From the NCBI GenBank assembly GCA_032249735.1, contig JAVVHA010000008.1, positions 21,728-85,727 of the forward strand: DNA of 64,000 bases. Direction: 5' to 3'. Origin of the DNA: Dehalococcoidia bacterium. Lineage in GTDB: Bacteria > Chloroflexota > Dehalococcoidia > SM23-28-2 > HRBIN24. The notes beneath the pieces were generated by a model. The model saw nothing but the letters and a program-made list of their open reading frames with translations, was not told the origin of the DNA and did not search any database. Positions 15,977-25,081 of the stretch are shown here, one piece after another. Position 1 is the first letter of the stretch. Each line of letters opens with the position of its first letter. Position numbers and translations under genes: made by a program.

Positions 15977-16420
15977 ATGCCCAAGATCCGCAAGCACATC
16001 GATATCGAGGCACCACCAGCACGGGTCTTTGCCGAGGTGGCAGACCCGGCTAGGCAGGTGGAGTGGGCCCTACCCTGGCGGGAGGTGGAGCTGCTGGAAG
16101 GCGACGGCATCAGCCAAGGCAGCGTCCAACGGTGGCTTTTCAAGGTGGGGCCCCGCTCCTACCTCCTGGAGACGGTGGTGAGCGAGTCCCGCCAGAACGA
16201 GACCTACGCCCGCCAAGTCCGGGAAGGGGGGCTGGCGTTACGGGAGCGGTTCTTCATCCTCCCCCAGTCGGGGGATGTAACCAGGCTGGAGTGGGTGGTG
16301 GAGTATGAGCCCCCCATGGGCATGCTGGGCCGCGTCCTGGATGCCCTCCTCCTCCACCGCGTCTTCCAAAACGACATGGAGACCTCCCTGGAGCGGCTGA
16401 AGCGACGACTAGAGGCCTAG
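15977..16420 (+). CDS. SRPBCC family protein
   Basis: The 147-residue product has the START/polyketide-cyclase-like helix-grip pattern: an opening IRKHIDIEAPPARVFAEVADP (PxxxVxxxxxD), a central series of beta strands and a C-terminal helix (FQNDMETSLERLKRRLEA) that would close over a hydrophobic cavity. Such proteins bind or transform lipophilic ligands or act as co-chaperones; the ligand here is unknown. GGAGG seven bases upstream supports the start. Its stop overlaps that of the convergent acyl-CoA dehydrogenase by four bases. Confidence 0.75.
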   Translation: MPKIRKHIDIEAPPARVFAEVADPARQVEWALPWREVELLEGDGISQGSVQRWLFKVGPRSYLLETVVSESRQNETYARQVREGGLALRERFFILPQSGDVTRLEWVVEYEPPMGMLGRVLDALLLHRVFQNDMETSLERLKRRLEA

Positions 16421-17577
16421 CCCCTGGGCAGGCCTAGGCCCCGCAGGGCGATGAGGTCCCGTTGCACCTCCGAGGTGCCCGCCCCGATGGTCTCCTGCAC
16501 CGCCGAGAGGTAGCCGTGGGCCACCGCCCCCGACCATACCGCCCACGGCGACCCCTCCCTGAGGGCTCCATAGGGCCCCAGAAGCCCCACCGCCACCTGG
16601 TAAAGCCTCTGGGCCAGCTCGGAGTTGAAGAGCTTGACCATGGCCGCCTTCGCCCGAAAGTCCTCCCCCCGTCCATAGGTGTCGACAGCCCTGTAAAGGA
16701 GGAGCCTAGCTACCTCGAAGCCGATGGCCAGGTCGGCCAGCCGCTGGCGGGCCAGGGCCCGCAGGGGGCCCAGATGGCGCCCTCTGGCCCACCGCAGCAG
16801 CCCCTGAAACAGGCGCCAGTGCAGGAAGACGCGGTAGACGGTGATGCGCTCTACCCCCAGGGCGGAGGTGAGGATCTGCCATCCCTTGTTCTCCTCCCCT
16901 AGGCAGGCCTGCCTGGGCACCTCCACCCCATCGAAGATCACCTCGTTGAACCAGTGAAGGCCCAGGAGGTTATAGAGGGGGCGCACAGTGACCCCTGGTA
17001 CGCGCATGGGCACCAGGAGGAGGGAGATGCCCCGGTGCTTGGGGGCCTCAGGGTCGGTCCTGGCCACCAGAAGGCAATAGTCGGCATCCTCCGCCCCGCT
17101 GGTGTATACCTTGCGCCCGTAGATGCGGTAGACATCGCCGTGGGCCTCGGCGCGGGTCTGGGCGGAGGCCAGGTCAGAGCCGGCCTCCGGCTCCGTATAC
17201 CCCAGGCACCATACCTCTTCACCACGAGCCATGGCCGGCAGGTGCCGCCTTTTCTGCTCCTCACTGCCAAAGGCCATGATCATGGGGGCGATGATGGTGC
17301 GGCCTAGGGCATCGCTGGCAGGCGCCCCGTGGAGGGCCATCTCCTCCTCCACCAAGAACTGGTCCAGGAGGGGACGGCCCTGGCCTCCATACTCGGGGGG
17401 CCAGCTGACAGCCAGCCACCCTCGCTCCCCCATCTTGCGCTCCAAATCCCGATGATGGAGATACCCCGGGGGGACAGGCACCGGGTCAGTGTCGTGGCCG
17501 GCCCCCGTCTCCTGGGCCAGCCAGCGGCATACCTCCTCCTTGAGGGCCCGCTGGGCCGGACTCAGACGAAAGTCCAT
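16417..17577 (-). CDS. acyl-CoA dehydrogenase family protein
   Basis: The product (386 residues from ATG 17577) begins MDFRLSPAQRALKEEV and has GWLAVSWPPEYGGQG, CLGYTEPEAGSDLASAQTRA (FAD and acyl-CoA site), YRIYGRKVYTSGAEDADY and a C-terminal IGAGTSEVQRDLIALRGLGLPRG. This is the acyl-CoA dehydrogenase fold, of the subgroup that also includes steroid- and cyclic-acid-degrading enzymes. The residue aligned with the usual GxxxGT(E/S) base region needs structural alignment to place. An in-frame ATG at 17604 has a better SD (GAGG) and would add nine residues. It is divergent from the 2-oxoacid oxidoreductase operon across a palindromic operator. Confidence 0.85.
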   Translation of the reverse strand: MDFRLSPAQRALKEEVCRWLAQETGAGHDTDPVPVPPGYLHHRDLERKMGERGWLAVSWPPEYGGQGRPLLDQFLVEEEMALHGAPASDALGRTIIAPMIMAFGSEEQKRRHLPAMARGEEVWCLGYTEPEAGSDLASAQTRAEAHGDVYRIYGRKVYTSGAEDADYCLLVARTDPEAPKHRGISLLLVPMRVPGVTVRPLYNLLGLHWFNEVIFDGVEVPRQACLGEENKGWQILTSALGVERITVYRVFLHWRLFQGLLRWARGRHLGPLRALARQRLADLAIGFEVARLLLYRAVDTYGRGEDFRAKAAMVKLFNSELAQRLYQVAVGLLGPYGALREGSPWAVWSGAVAHGYLSAVQETIGAGTSEVQRDLIALRGLGLPRG

Positions 17578-17622
17578 CGCCCCCAGTTTACTACCTTTTA
17601 ACATCCCTGTAACCTCTTTCTC

Positions 17623-17651
17623 TTGACCCCACACCCCCTTTGAGCTTCAAT
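17623..17651 (+). promoter_or_regulatory. promoter for the korAB-lpdA-lipA unit
   Basis: TTGACC (17623-17628) and TTCAAT (17646-17651) are 17 bases apart; the -10 matches the consensus at four positions and lies inside a 19-base palindrome. Transcription would start about 65 bases before the korA ATG. Confidence 0.45.
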
Positions 17652-17663
17652 TGTGAATTGAAG
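17645..17663. promoter_or_regulatory. 19-base palindromic operator
   Basis: CTTCAATT-GTG-AATTGAAG is a perfect inverted repeat with eight-base arms and a three-base centre. It stands in the divergent region between the acyl-CoA dehydrogenase and korA and covers the predicted korA -10 box, the usual place for a repressor site. It is AT-rich against a very GC-rich background. Confidence 0.6.
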
Positions 17664-17722
17664 GGACGCATAGCAGAAATAGAAGATGTCAATATCAGTC
17701 CGATGAGAGATAAGGGGGCGTT

Positions 17723-19543
17723 ATGTGGTCGTTGCAGATATGTGGTGCTGGGCGGGCGGGGGATGGTACCAACACCTCCGTCCAGTTGTTAGGCCAGGCT
17801 CTGAAGGATGTGGGGGCCTGGGTCTTCATCTGGCGGGATGAGGTTTATTCCAACATACAGACGCGGGACAGCGCCTTCGGCATGCGGGCCGCCGACGCCC
17901 CCATATATGGGCCTGACGACTTGTTCGATGCGCTAATAGCCTTCGACGCCGGGGCGCTGGAGGACTGGACCCACGAGGGCAGGGTGCCACCCGTGGAGCG
18001 ACTGCGGGCAGGCGGGGTCCTTATCTATGACTCGTCGGCCAGGCTGGAGTATCCCAACACCGGCCACGAGATACGGGAAGATTTAGTGGCCCACCTGCGG
18101 GAGGCCAAGGCCCTGCGCGTCTTCGGTGCCCCCTTCGGCCAGATGGCCAAGGACCAGCTCAAGAACTATATCGTGCGCAGCACCATCGCCGTGGGCGCCC
18201 TGGCTTATCTCATGGCCATACCCCTCTCCGTGCTGGAGGGGCGGTTCCAGCGCCTCTTCCGAGATGAGCTCCTGACCATAAACCTGGAGGCCCTAGCTCT
18301 TGGGTACCGCTACGCTCAGGAGCATGGCTGGCATGCGCCGGACCTGGCCCTGCCCGTGGGAACCCTCAAGGCCGGAGAACGCCAGCTCATCATGGGCAAT
18401 GAGGCAGTGGCCCTAGGCTCCATCGTCGCGGGGTGCCGCTTCTTCGCCGGGTACCCCATCACCCCTGCCTCGGAGGTCTTGGAGTATATGGCCGAGAAGC
18501 TCCCCCAGCTCGGGGGGGTGGTGGTGCAGGCCGACAGCGAGATGGCTGCTGTCCACCACGTCATCGGCGCCAGCATCGCTGGCTGCCGCGCCATGACCGC
18601 CACCGCCGGCCCTGGCTTCTCCCTGATGCAGGAGGCCATATCGGCCGCTGGCATGACGGAGACGCCCGTAGTCATCGTCGTGTCACAGAGAGGAGGGCCG
18701 GCCACCGGCCTCCCCACCAAGGTGGGGCAGGAGGACCTCAACGAGACCATCTTCGGTGGCCATGGCGACTTTGCCCGCATCGTCCTCTCCCCCACCGACC
18801 CGGAGGATGCTTTCTACCTCATGGGCACAGCCTTCAACCTGGCAGAGCGCTACCAGTGCCCGGTGTTCGTCATCTACGACCAGGTCTTCGCCCAGTCCTA
18901 CTTCACTACGCCGCCCCTGGACCCCACCCGCTTCACCATCGACCGCGGCAAGCTCATCGCACCTTGGACAGGGCACTGGGGCAACGGAACCTACCGTCGA
19001 TACCGGCTCACGCGGGATGGCATCTCCCCCAGGGCCATCCCGGGGACGCCGGGCATCACCACCATCTACTACAACAGCAACGAGCACAACGAAGAGGGAT
19101 ACATCACCGAGGAGATAGCCATGCGGCGGGCCATGGTGGAGAAGAGGGTGCAGAAGCGCATAGCCCTCATAAGGGGCGACCCAGAGCTACCCCCGCCGCG
19201 GGTGGTAGGCCACCCCGAGGCCAGCATCGGGCTTATAGGTTACGCCTCCACATGGGGGCCGGCAGTGGAGGTGGTGCAGCGGCTCCTGGCCCAAGGTCGC
19301 CCGGCCAAGCTCATGGCCCTGCGCACCCTCTGGCCCTTCCCCAGCCGCGAGGTGAGGAAGTTCGTGGAGTCCTGCCGCGTGGCGTACGTGGTGGAGCACT
19401 CGGCGGGAGCCCAGCTACGGGGCCTCGTGCAGAGGGAGGCCACAGGCCCCATGCCCCGTAAGCTCCGGTCCATCGTGCGCTACGATGGGCGGCCCATAAC
19501 CCCAAGCTATATCATGGCAGCTATGGAGGAGAGGAAGGCATGA
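17723..19543 (+). CDS. korA: 2-oxoacid:acceptor oxidoreductase, fused gamma-alpha subunit
   Basis: The 606-residue protein joins the gamma domain (residues about 1-200: ICGAGRAGDGTNTSVQLLGQAL) to the alpha domain (from about 215: QLIMGNEAVALGSIVAGCRFFAGYPITPASEVLEYM). This is the layout of two-subunit 2-oxoglutarate:ferredoxin oxidoreductases. ATAGPGFSLMQEAISAAGMTETPVVIV and GLPTKVGQEDL are typical of the alpha chain. With KorB it would oxidise a 2-oxoacid to acyl-CoA, reducing ferredoxin; 2-oxoglutarate is most likely by family but pyruvate or branched 2-oxoacids are possible. AAGGGGG seven bases upstream marks the start. The end overlaps korB by ATGA. Confidence 0.88.
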   Translation: MWSLQICGAGRAGDGTNTSVQLLGQALKDVGAWVFIWRDEVYSNIQTRDSAFGMRAADAPIYGPDDLFDALIAFDAGALEDWTHEGRVPPVERLRAGGVLIYDSSARLEYPNTGHEIREDLVAHLREAKALRVFGAPFGQMAKDQLKNYIVRSTIAVGALAYLMAIPLSVLEGRFQRLFRDELLTINLEALALGYRYAQEHGWHAPDLALPVGTLKAGERQLIMGNEAVALGSIVAGCRFFAGYPITPASEVLEYMAEKLPQLGGVVVQADSEMAAVHHVIGASIAGCRAMTATAGPGFSLMQEAISAAGMTETPVVIVVSQRGGPATGLPTKVGQEDLNETIFGGHGDFARIVLSPTDPEDAFYLMGTAFNLAERYQCPVFVIYDQVFAQSYFTTPPLDPTRFTIDRGKLIAPWTGHWGNGTYRRYRLTRDGISPRAIPGTPGITTIYYNSNEHNEEGYITEEIAMRRAMVEKRVQKRIALIRGDPELPPPRVVGHPEASIGLIGYASTWGPAVEVVQRLLAQGRPAKLMALRTLWPFPSREVRKFVESCRVAYVVEHSAGAQLRGLVQREATGPMPRKLRSIVRYDGRPITPSYIMAAMEERKA

Positions 19544-20541
19544 CTATCGAGACCGTCGCCCGTCCCATAGGTCAGGCCGACATCACCGGCCCCGGTGCGT
19601 GGTGGTGTAGCGGTTGCGGCGACTTCGGCGTCACCGCCGCCTTTAAAGAGGTGCTCCTTGAGGTGGTCAATCAACTGGGCATCCCTCTGGAGAGGGTGTT
19701 CGTGGTCTCGGGCATAGGCTGCTCCAGCAAGGAGCCGGAGATGCTGCGGGTCAACGCCTATCATGGCCAGCATGGGCGCTCCATCCCCGTGGCCATGGGC
19801 CTGGCCCTGGCCAACCCGCAGCTGGTCATCGTGGACTTCGGTGGCGATGGCGACACCTATGGCATCGGCATGGAGCACTTCATTCACGCCTGCATCAAGA
19901 ACGTCAACATGACTTTGGTGGTCATGAACAACCAGGTCTATGGGCTCACCAAGGGACAGGCCTCCCCCACCGGCCACCTGGGCCTTAAGACCAGCTCCAC
20001 CCCGTATGGCAAGGCCATCCGCCCCGTTAACCCCCTCAAGCTGGCCATCGCTGCGGGGGCCGCCTTCGTGGCGCGGGGCGTCTCCTGGAGGAAGAAGGAG
20101 CTGGCCCAACTCATGCGCCAGGCCATCCTCACCAAGGGGTTCGCCCTGGTAGACGTCTTCTCCCCATGCGTCACTTACCACCGGGAGCCGGGCTACCGGG
20201 GCAGCGGGGCCATCGTCGACTGGTACCGCCTCAACTACGTCCTGGACATCAAAGAGGCATGGGAACGTATGCGGGACCAGGTGTTCACCGAGGAGGAGAG
20301 GAAGCGCCTCCCCGCCGACTACGACCCCACGGACCCGGAGGCTGCCCTCATGGCCCTACGCCTCATCGAGGCCGCAGCCAAGATGGGTCGCGAGGTGACG
20401 GGCCTCCTCCTCATCGATGAGTCGGCCCCCACCATGGCAGAGGCCCTGGGCATCCCAGCTGAGCGGCCTCCCGCCCTGGCCGACATATCCGTGGAGGCCA
20501 ACGTGGCTACCTATCGCCAGTGGCTGCAAGAGCTCACCTGA
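19540..20541 (+). CDS. korB: 2-oxoacid:acceptor oxidoreductase, beta subunit (TPP-binding)
   Basis: The 333-residue beta chain binds thiamine diphosphate. It has WWCSGCGDFGVTAAFKEVL (CxGCG Fe-S ligand region), VVSGIGCSSKEPEM, HGRSIPVAMGLALANPQLVIVDFGGDGDTYGIG (the GDGD metal/TPP motif) and NNQVYGLTKGQASPT. It pairs with the upstream gamma-alpha chain, with which it shares an ATGA overlap. The C-terminal 50 residues extend beyond the shortest homologues. It lies just before a dihydrolipoamide dehydrogenase and lipoyl synthase, giving this locus both ferredoxin-linked and lipoate-linked 2-oxoacid genes. Confidence 0.9.
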   Translation: MTIETVARPIGQADITGPGAWWCSGCGDFGVTAAFKEVLLEVVNQLGIPLERVFVVSGIGCSSKEPEMLRVNAYHGQHGRSIPVAMGLALANPQLVIVDFGGDGDTYGIGMEHFIHACIKNVNMTLVVMNNQVYGLTKGQASPTGHLGLKTSSTPYGKAIRPVNPLKLAIAAGAAFVARGVSWRKKELAQLMRQAILTKGFALVDVFSPCVTYHREPGYRGSGAIVDWYRLNYVLDIKEAWERMRDQVFTEEERKRLPADYDPTDPEAALMALRLIEAAAKMGREVTGLLLIDESAPTMAEALGIPAERPPALADISVEANVATYRQWLQELT

Positions 20542-20559
20542 TGGCCAGCCCGTGATACC

Positions 20560-21957
20560 ATGGGCCCTGGGCCCATGGTGCAGGGTTCCTTCGACCTGGT
20601 GGTCATTGGCGGCGGGGTGGCCGGCTATACGGCGGCCATCTCTGCCATCCGTCACGGCCTACGCCCCCTACTGGTGGAGGAAGGGGAGGTGGGGGGCGTC
20701 TGCCTCCACCGGGGATGCATACCCACCAAGGCCCTGTTGGAGGGGGCTAGCGCCCTTGCCGCCGCCCAACGCTGGGGATTCCTCTGCGAGCCACCCAACG
20801 CGATATGGGACCGACTCCAACAGGCCAAGGAGCGGGCGGTGGCCCAGGCCCACCGCGACCTCCTGCGCCTGCTGGAGAAGCACCGCGTGCCCGTGGCCAG
20901 AGCCAGGGCCCGCCTGCTGGGGCAAAAGCGCGTGGCCCTTAGCGACGGGCGCCAAGTGGAGGCGAGGTGGGTCGTTCTGGCCACTGGATCCCGACCGCGT
21001 CAGCTCCCAGGCCTCCCCATCGATGGGCGCCGTATCCTCACCAGCGACCACCTTTTATCCCTCCCCTCGCCCCCCTCTGATCTCCTCATCGTCGGAGGTG
21101 GGGCGGTGGGGCTGGAGTTCGCCTCTCTCTTCCTAGACCTGGGGGTACGGGTGACGTTGGTGGAGGTCATGCCCCGTCTCCTGCCATCGGAGGACGAAGA
21201 GGTCTCCCAGGTACTCAGACGGGCCTTAGAGCGAAGGGGCGCCCAGGTCTTCACGGAGGCCAACCTGGTGCCAGAGGCCACCATCCCGAAAGAGGAGGGG
21301 GTGGAGGTAACGGTGGAGGTAAAGGGGGAGCCACGGCGCCTAAAGGTGAGCCATGTCTTGGTGGCTGTGGGGCGCGTGGGCAACGTGGAGGACCTGGGCC
21401 TGGAGTCCACTGCTGTGCAGGTGAAGGGGGGCTTCATAGCCGTGGACGATGGGCTACGCACAGCCCAGGGAGACGTCTACGCCATCGGCGATGTGGCAGG
21501 GGCCCCCCTGCTGGCCCATAAGGCGGCAGCAGAGGCGGCGGCAGCTGTAGCTGATATGGTGGGTGTTCATCAAAAGCCTTTGGACCGCCGCTGCATCCCC
21601 CGCGTGGTCTACACGCGCCCCCAGGTGGCTGCTGTGGGCCTCACTGTGGAGGAGGCCGTCCGCACCGGTCTGCACGTGCGCGCCAGGCGCCTCTCGTTGC
21701 GTATCAACGCCATGGCCGCCCTGCGCGGGGAGCAGGAGGGGTTCATAAAGCTGGTGTACGATGCCGACACAGGGCAGGTGTTGGGGGTACATACCCTGGG
21801 CCCCCAGGCAGAGGAGCTCATCGGCGAGGCCGCCCTGGCCATGGAGGCAGGCATCCATGTCCAGCAGTGGGCCCAGGTGGTCCATCCCCATCCCTCCATC
21901 GCCGAGACCCTGGGCGAGGTGGTGCGCATGGCCCACGGCTCCAGCATCCTCCTCTGA
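20560..21957 (+). CDS. lpdA: dihydrolipoamide dehydrogenase
   Basis: The 465-residue flavoprotein re-oxidises the dihydrolipoyl group of 2-oxoacid dehydrogenases or the glycine cleavage system. It shows the FAD motif LVVIGGGVAGYTAAISA, the redox disulfide GGVCLHRGCIPTKAL, an NAD motif LLIVGGGAVGLEFASLFLDLG, DVYAIGDVAG and the C-terminal VVHPHPSIAETLGE with the His-Glu pair. Two in-frame ATGs (20560, 20575) are possible; neither has a clear SD, and the first lies in the palindrome ATGGGCCCTGGGCCCAT. lipA follows after seven bases. Confidence 0.92.
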   Translation: MGPGPMVQGSFDLVVIGGGVAGYTAAISAIRHGLRPLLVEEGEVGGVCLHRGCIPTKALLEGASALAAAQRWGFLCEPPNAIWDRLQQAKERAVAQAHRDLLRLLEKHRVPVARARARLLGQKRVALSDGRQVEARWVVLATGSRPRQLPGLPIDGRRILTSDHLLSLPSPPSDLLIVGGGAVGLEFASLFLDLGVRVTLVEVMPRLLPSEDEEVSQVLRRALERRGAQVFTEANLVPEATIPKEEGVEVTVEVKGEPRRLKVSHVLVAVGRVGNVEDLGLESTAVQVKGGFIAVDDGLRTAQGDVYAIGDVAGAPLLAHKAAAEAAAAVADMVGVHQKPLDRRCIPRVVYTRPQVAAVGLTVEEAVRTGLHVRARRLSLRINAMAALRGEQEGFIKLVYDADTGQVLGVHTLGPQAEELIGEAALAMEAGIHVQQWAQVVHPHPSIAETLGEVVRMAHGSSILL

Positions 21958-21964
21958 TGAGACC

Positions 21965-22867
21965 ATGCAGGTACGCCCCGAAAGGAAGCCGCCTTGGTTC
22001 AAGGTGCAGGCCACCATGGGCCCCCCGTTCCTGCACCTCAAGGCACTGATGCGGAACCTGGGGCTGCACACGGTGTGTGAAGAGGCGCGTTGCCCCAACA
22101 TCTTCCAGTGCTGGAGCGAACGAACAGCCACCTTCATGATCCTGGGCGACGTGTGCACCAGGCGGTGTTCCTTCTGCGCCGTGGCCCATGGCCGGCCACG
22201 GGCCCTGGACCTACTGGAAGCCAAGCGGGTGGCGGAGGCCGCCCGCCGCTTAGGTCTCCAACATGTGGTCATCACCTCCGTCGCCCGCGACGACCTTCCC
22301 GATGGCGGGGCCTCCGCCTTCGCCGCCTGCATTGAGGAGTGCCGCGCCCTGGTGCCAGGATGCCAGGTAGAAGTGCTGATCCCGGACTTCCAGGGCTCTC
22401 GGGAGGCCCTGGCCACAGTGGTCAAGGCCAGGCCCCACGTCCTAGGCCATAACGTGGAGACGGTTCCCCGCCTTTACGCCCGCGTACGCCCAGGGGCCCG
22501 GTACGAACGCTCCCTCGAGCTGCTACGGCAGGCCAAGGCCATGGCCCCCGACCTGATCACCAAGTCCGGCCTCATGGTGGGCCTGGGGGAGACGTGGCCG
22601 GAGCTGCGCCAGGTCCTGCATGAGCTGCGACAGGCAGGGGTGGACATCGTCACCATTGGCCAATACCTGCGTCCCACCCTCCACCATCGGCACCTGCCGG
22701 TGTCCCGATATTACAACCCCGAGGAGTTCGAGGCCCTTCGTCAGGAGGCCCTTTCCATGGGCTTTGCCGCTGCCGCATGCGGCCCCTTGGTGCGCTCATC
22801 CTACCGTGCCCACCGCCTGACCCAAGAGGTCATGGCCTCCCGGCCCCCGTCAGGCAGCGCCGCATGA
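21965..22867 (+). CDS. lipA: lipoyl synthase
   Basis: LipA is a radical-SAM enzyme that inserts two sulfurs into a protein-bound octanoyl group. The 300-residue product carries both cluster motifs: VCEEARCPNIFQCW (auxiliary cluster, C-x4-C-x5-C) and CTRRCSFCAVAHG (radical-SAM C-x3-C-x2-C). The C-terminal RSSYRA provides the serine ligand of the auxiliary cluster. KSGLMVGLGET and TIGQYLRPT are also family-typical. The start ATG at 21965 directly follows lpdA. No octanoyltransferase (lipB) is next to it. The last 38 bases overlap the convergent hydrolase. Confidence 0.96.
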   Translation: MQVRPERKPPWFKVQATMGPPFLHLKALMRNLGLHTVCEEARCPNIFQCWSERTATFMILGDVCTRRCSFCAVAHGRPRALDLLEAKRVAEAARRLGLQHVVITSVARDDLPDGGASAFAACIEECRALVPGCQVEVLIPDFQGSREALATVVKARPHVLGHNVETVPRLYARVRPGARYERSLELLRQAKAMAPDLITKSGLMVGLGETWPELRQVLHELRQAGVDIVTIGQYLRPTLHHRHLPVSRYYNPEEFEALRQEALSMGFAAAACGPLVRSSYRAHRLTQEVMASRPPSGSAA

Positions 22868-23474
22868 AGGCCGCCAAGCGGGCAGCCACGGGGGCAAACC
22901 CTAACGCCCAGAAGTGGTCGGCCCCAGGCACCACCACGAGCTCACACCTCTCCCCCAGCTCCCGCGCCCACTCCTCCAGCGCCCGGGGAGGAGCAAAGGG
23001 GTCCCTCTCCCCCCCAACGATGAAGACAGGCGCGCCTAGGGCTACCAGGGATGCCACGTCCACCATGCCTACCGGTGGGGCGATCAGGGCCAGGGCCTTC
23101 AGTCCCTGGAGGCGGGGGGCGGCCGCCGCCGCCACCGCCGCTCCGAAGGAATAGCCGGCAAGCCCCAGCGGCGCCCCCTCCGCCAGGCGCTGGGCCACAT
23201 CTGCCGCCGCCAGCACGTCCTCTTGCTCCCCCACCCCCTGTTGATGAAGGCCACCGCTGCGCCCTGTCCCGCGGAAGTTGAAGCGCAGGGCCACCATCCC
23301 CGCCCCTGCCAAGGCCTGGCAGGTGGCCACCACTACATGGTTGTCCATATCCCCTCCATATAGGGGGTGTGGGTGGCAGACTACCACCGTCCCCAGGGGC
23401 CGGACCTGCGGGACGTGCGCTATACCCTCTAGGGTGATGTCGCCGCACGGGATGGCTACCGCCCGCTCTTCCAC
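22830..23474 (-). CDS. alpha/beta hydrolase (dienelactone-hydrolase-like)
   Basis: The 214-residue product has GTVVVCHPHPLYGGDMDNHVV near the N-terminus, FNFRGTGRSGG, the nucleophile elbow AGYSFGAAV (Ser near residue 107), an Asp in VGGERDPFAPP and a His in GADHFW, a complete catalytic triad. This is the small serine hydrolase group often annotated as KANL3/Tex30-like or dienelactone-hydrolase-like. The GTG at 23474 has GGGAG four bases upstream. It follows the transaldolase gene by nine bases and ends inside the 3' end of lipA, on the opposite strand. The substrate is unknown. Confidence 0.8.
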   Translation of the reverse strand: MEERAVAIPCGDITLEGIAHVPQVRPLGTVVVCHPHPLYGGDMDNHVVVATCQALAGAGMVALRFNFRGTGRSGGLHQQGVGEQEDVLAAADVAQRLAEGAPLGLAGYSFGAAVAAAAAPRLQGLKALALIAPPVGMVDVASLVALGAPVFIVGGERDPFAPPRALEEWARELGERCELVVVPGADHFWALGFAPVAARLAAFMRRCLTGAGRP

Positions 23475-23483
23475 AGGACTCCC

Positions 23484-24614
23484 TCAAGGGGCAGTAGCGC
23501 CCGACTGCAAGAGCTGACGCTTCCTCGCCAAAGACTCCAGGGTGTGTAGGTAGGACTGCAGGAAGAGCTCCACCCCCTGGGCCTCCAGGCGAACGGCCAC
23601 CTCTTCCAGATCCACACCTAGGGAGCGCAGACGCTCTACCACCGCCCGCGCTTGCTGGACGCCCTGTGTGAGGGTGACCTCCGCTCGGCCATGGTGGCAG
23701 AAGGCCTCCAGGGTTACTTGGGGGACGGTGTTAACGGTATGAGGGCCGATGAGCCCCTCCACATACATCACGTCCGAGTAGCGGGGATTCTTGGTGCTGG
23801 TACTGGCCCAAAGGAGCCTCTGGGGCCTGGCCCCCATCTCGGCCAACCTGCAGAACCGAGGGTGCGAGACGATGGCCAGGAAGCGCTGATAGGCCATCTT
23901 GGCGTTGACGATGCCCGCTTGCCCCAGTAAGGTGTCTACCTCCGGACCCAACTCCCCACGGCGGGCCTCCAGCTCCTGGTCCACCAGGGTGTCCACCCGG
24001 CTGACGAAGAAGCTGGCCACTGAGGCCACCCGGTGGAGGGGCTCGCCGGAGGCCAGGCGGGCCTCCTGCGCCCGGATGTAGGCCCAGGCCACCTCCTCAT
24101 AGCGGGCGACGCTGAAAAGGAGGGTGACGTTGATGTTGATCCCCTGCCGCAGGCACTGCTCCACCGCCAATAGCCCCTCGCGGGTGCCTGGGATCTTGAT
24201 CATCACGTTGGGGCGGTCAATGCGCTGCCACAGGGACTCCACAGCGGCCACGGTGCCCTTAGCATCATAGGCCAGGGCCGGCGACACCTCCACAGAGACG
24301 TATCCGTCCTCACCTTGGGAAGCATCGTACACCGGCCTGAGGACGTCCGCCGCCCAGCGCACATCGTGCACCACCAACTCAGTGTATATCTCCTCGTCTG
24401 TCAGCCCTTGCGAGGCCAGGGCTTCTATCTGGCGGTCATAATGGTGGCCTTCGCTTATGGCCTTGTCGAAGATGGTGGGGTTGGTGGTGACGCCGCGGAT
24501 ACCATAGTCCCTCACCAGACGTTCCAGTTCCCCACTCTCCAGCAGGCCCCGATGGATGTTGTCGTACCACAGGCTCTGGCCCAGACGACGCAGCACCTCG
24601 CCAGGGTTCATCAT
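23484..24614 (-). CDS. tal: transaldolase
   Basis: Transaldolase moves a dihydroxyacetone unit between sugar phosphates in the non-oxidative pentose phosphate pathway. The 376-residue product has [47 protein letters not shown] (Schiff-base Lys in the (M/V)IKIPGT motif), [10 protein letters not shown] and WASTSTKNP. Its length is that of the longer transaldolase subfamily found in actinobacteria and cyanobacteria. Two ATGs (24614, 24611) overlap the rpiB stop; GGAGGGTGGG lies upstream. The neighbour rpiB acts in the same pathway. Confidence 0.94.
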   Translation of the reverse strand: MMNPGEVLRRLGQSLWYDNIHRGLLESGELERLVRDYGIRGVTTNPTIFDKAISEGHHYDRQIEALASQGLTDEEIYTELVVHDVRWAADVLRPVYDASQGEDGYVSVEVSPALAYDAKGTVAAVESLWQRIDRPNVMIKIPGTREGLLAVEQCLRQGININVTLLFSVARYEEVAWAYIRAQEARLASGEPLHRVASVASFFVSRVDTLVDQELEARRGELGPEVDTLLGQAGIVNAKMAYQRFLAIVSHPRFCRLAEMGARPQRLLWASTSTKNPRYSDVMYVEGLIGPHTVNTVPQVTLEAFCHHGRAEVTLTQGVQQARAVVERLRSLGVDLEEVAVRLEAQGVELFLQSYLHTLESLARKRQLLQSGATAP

Positions 24615-25081
24615 GAGCCCACCCTCCCCCGCTGGCACGATGCCTCTTCAAGCGCTACTACCTTGGCCAGGCGGCGGCGGTACCGCTCGTCCTCACTGAA
24701 ACGGGCGCTAACGAAGGCCCGCACCAGCTCCACAGCCAGGGCGGGCCCCACCACGCGCGACCCCAGACAGAGGACGTTCATGTCATCGTGCTCCACGCCT
24801 TGGCGGGCGGAGTAGATGTCGTGGCAGACGGCGGCCCGGATGCCCCGTAGCTTGTTGGCAGCGATGCTGGCCCCCACGCCGCTGCCGCAGATGACGATGC
24901 CCCGCTCCGCCTCCCCCCGCTGTATGGCCTCCCCTACCGCCCGCGCATAATCGGGATAGTCCACCGACTCGTTGGAAAAGGTCCCCAGGTCCAGGACGTG
25001 GTGCCCCTCCCTCTGCAGCTCGTCCACTATGATCTGCTTGAGATGAAAGCCAGCGTGATCAGCTGCTACCGCTATCCGCAT
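24611..25081 (-). CDS. rpiB: ribose 5-phosphate isomerase B
   Basis: The 156-residue product begins [16 protein letters not shown] and has [28 protein letters not shown] (catalytic Cys in CGSG) and [15 protein letters not shown], the hallmarks of RpiB/LacAB isomerases. It interconverts ribose and ribulose 5-phosphate. It overlaps transaldolase by four bases and starts within ten bases of the PAP2 gene's end, so the pentose phosphate pair sits in a longer minus-strand operon. Confidence 0.94.
   Translation of the reverse strand: MRIAVAADHAGFHLKQIIVDELQREGHHVLDLGTFSNESVDYPDYARAVGEAIQRGEAERGIVICGSGVGASIAANKLRGIRAAVCHDIYSARQGVEHDDMNVLCLGSRVVGPALAVELVRAFVSARFSEDERYRRRLAKVVALEEASCQRGRVGS

Noticed and set aside
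20560..20576. ATGGGCCCTGGGCCCAT palindrome at the lpdA start as an operator.
   Set aside because: It overlaps the coding start, is pure GC-rich repeat and has no promoter beside it, so chance is likely.
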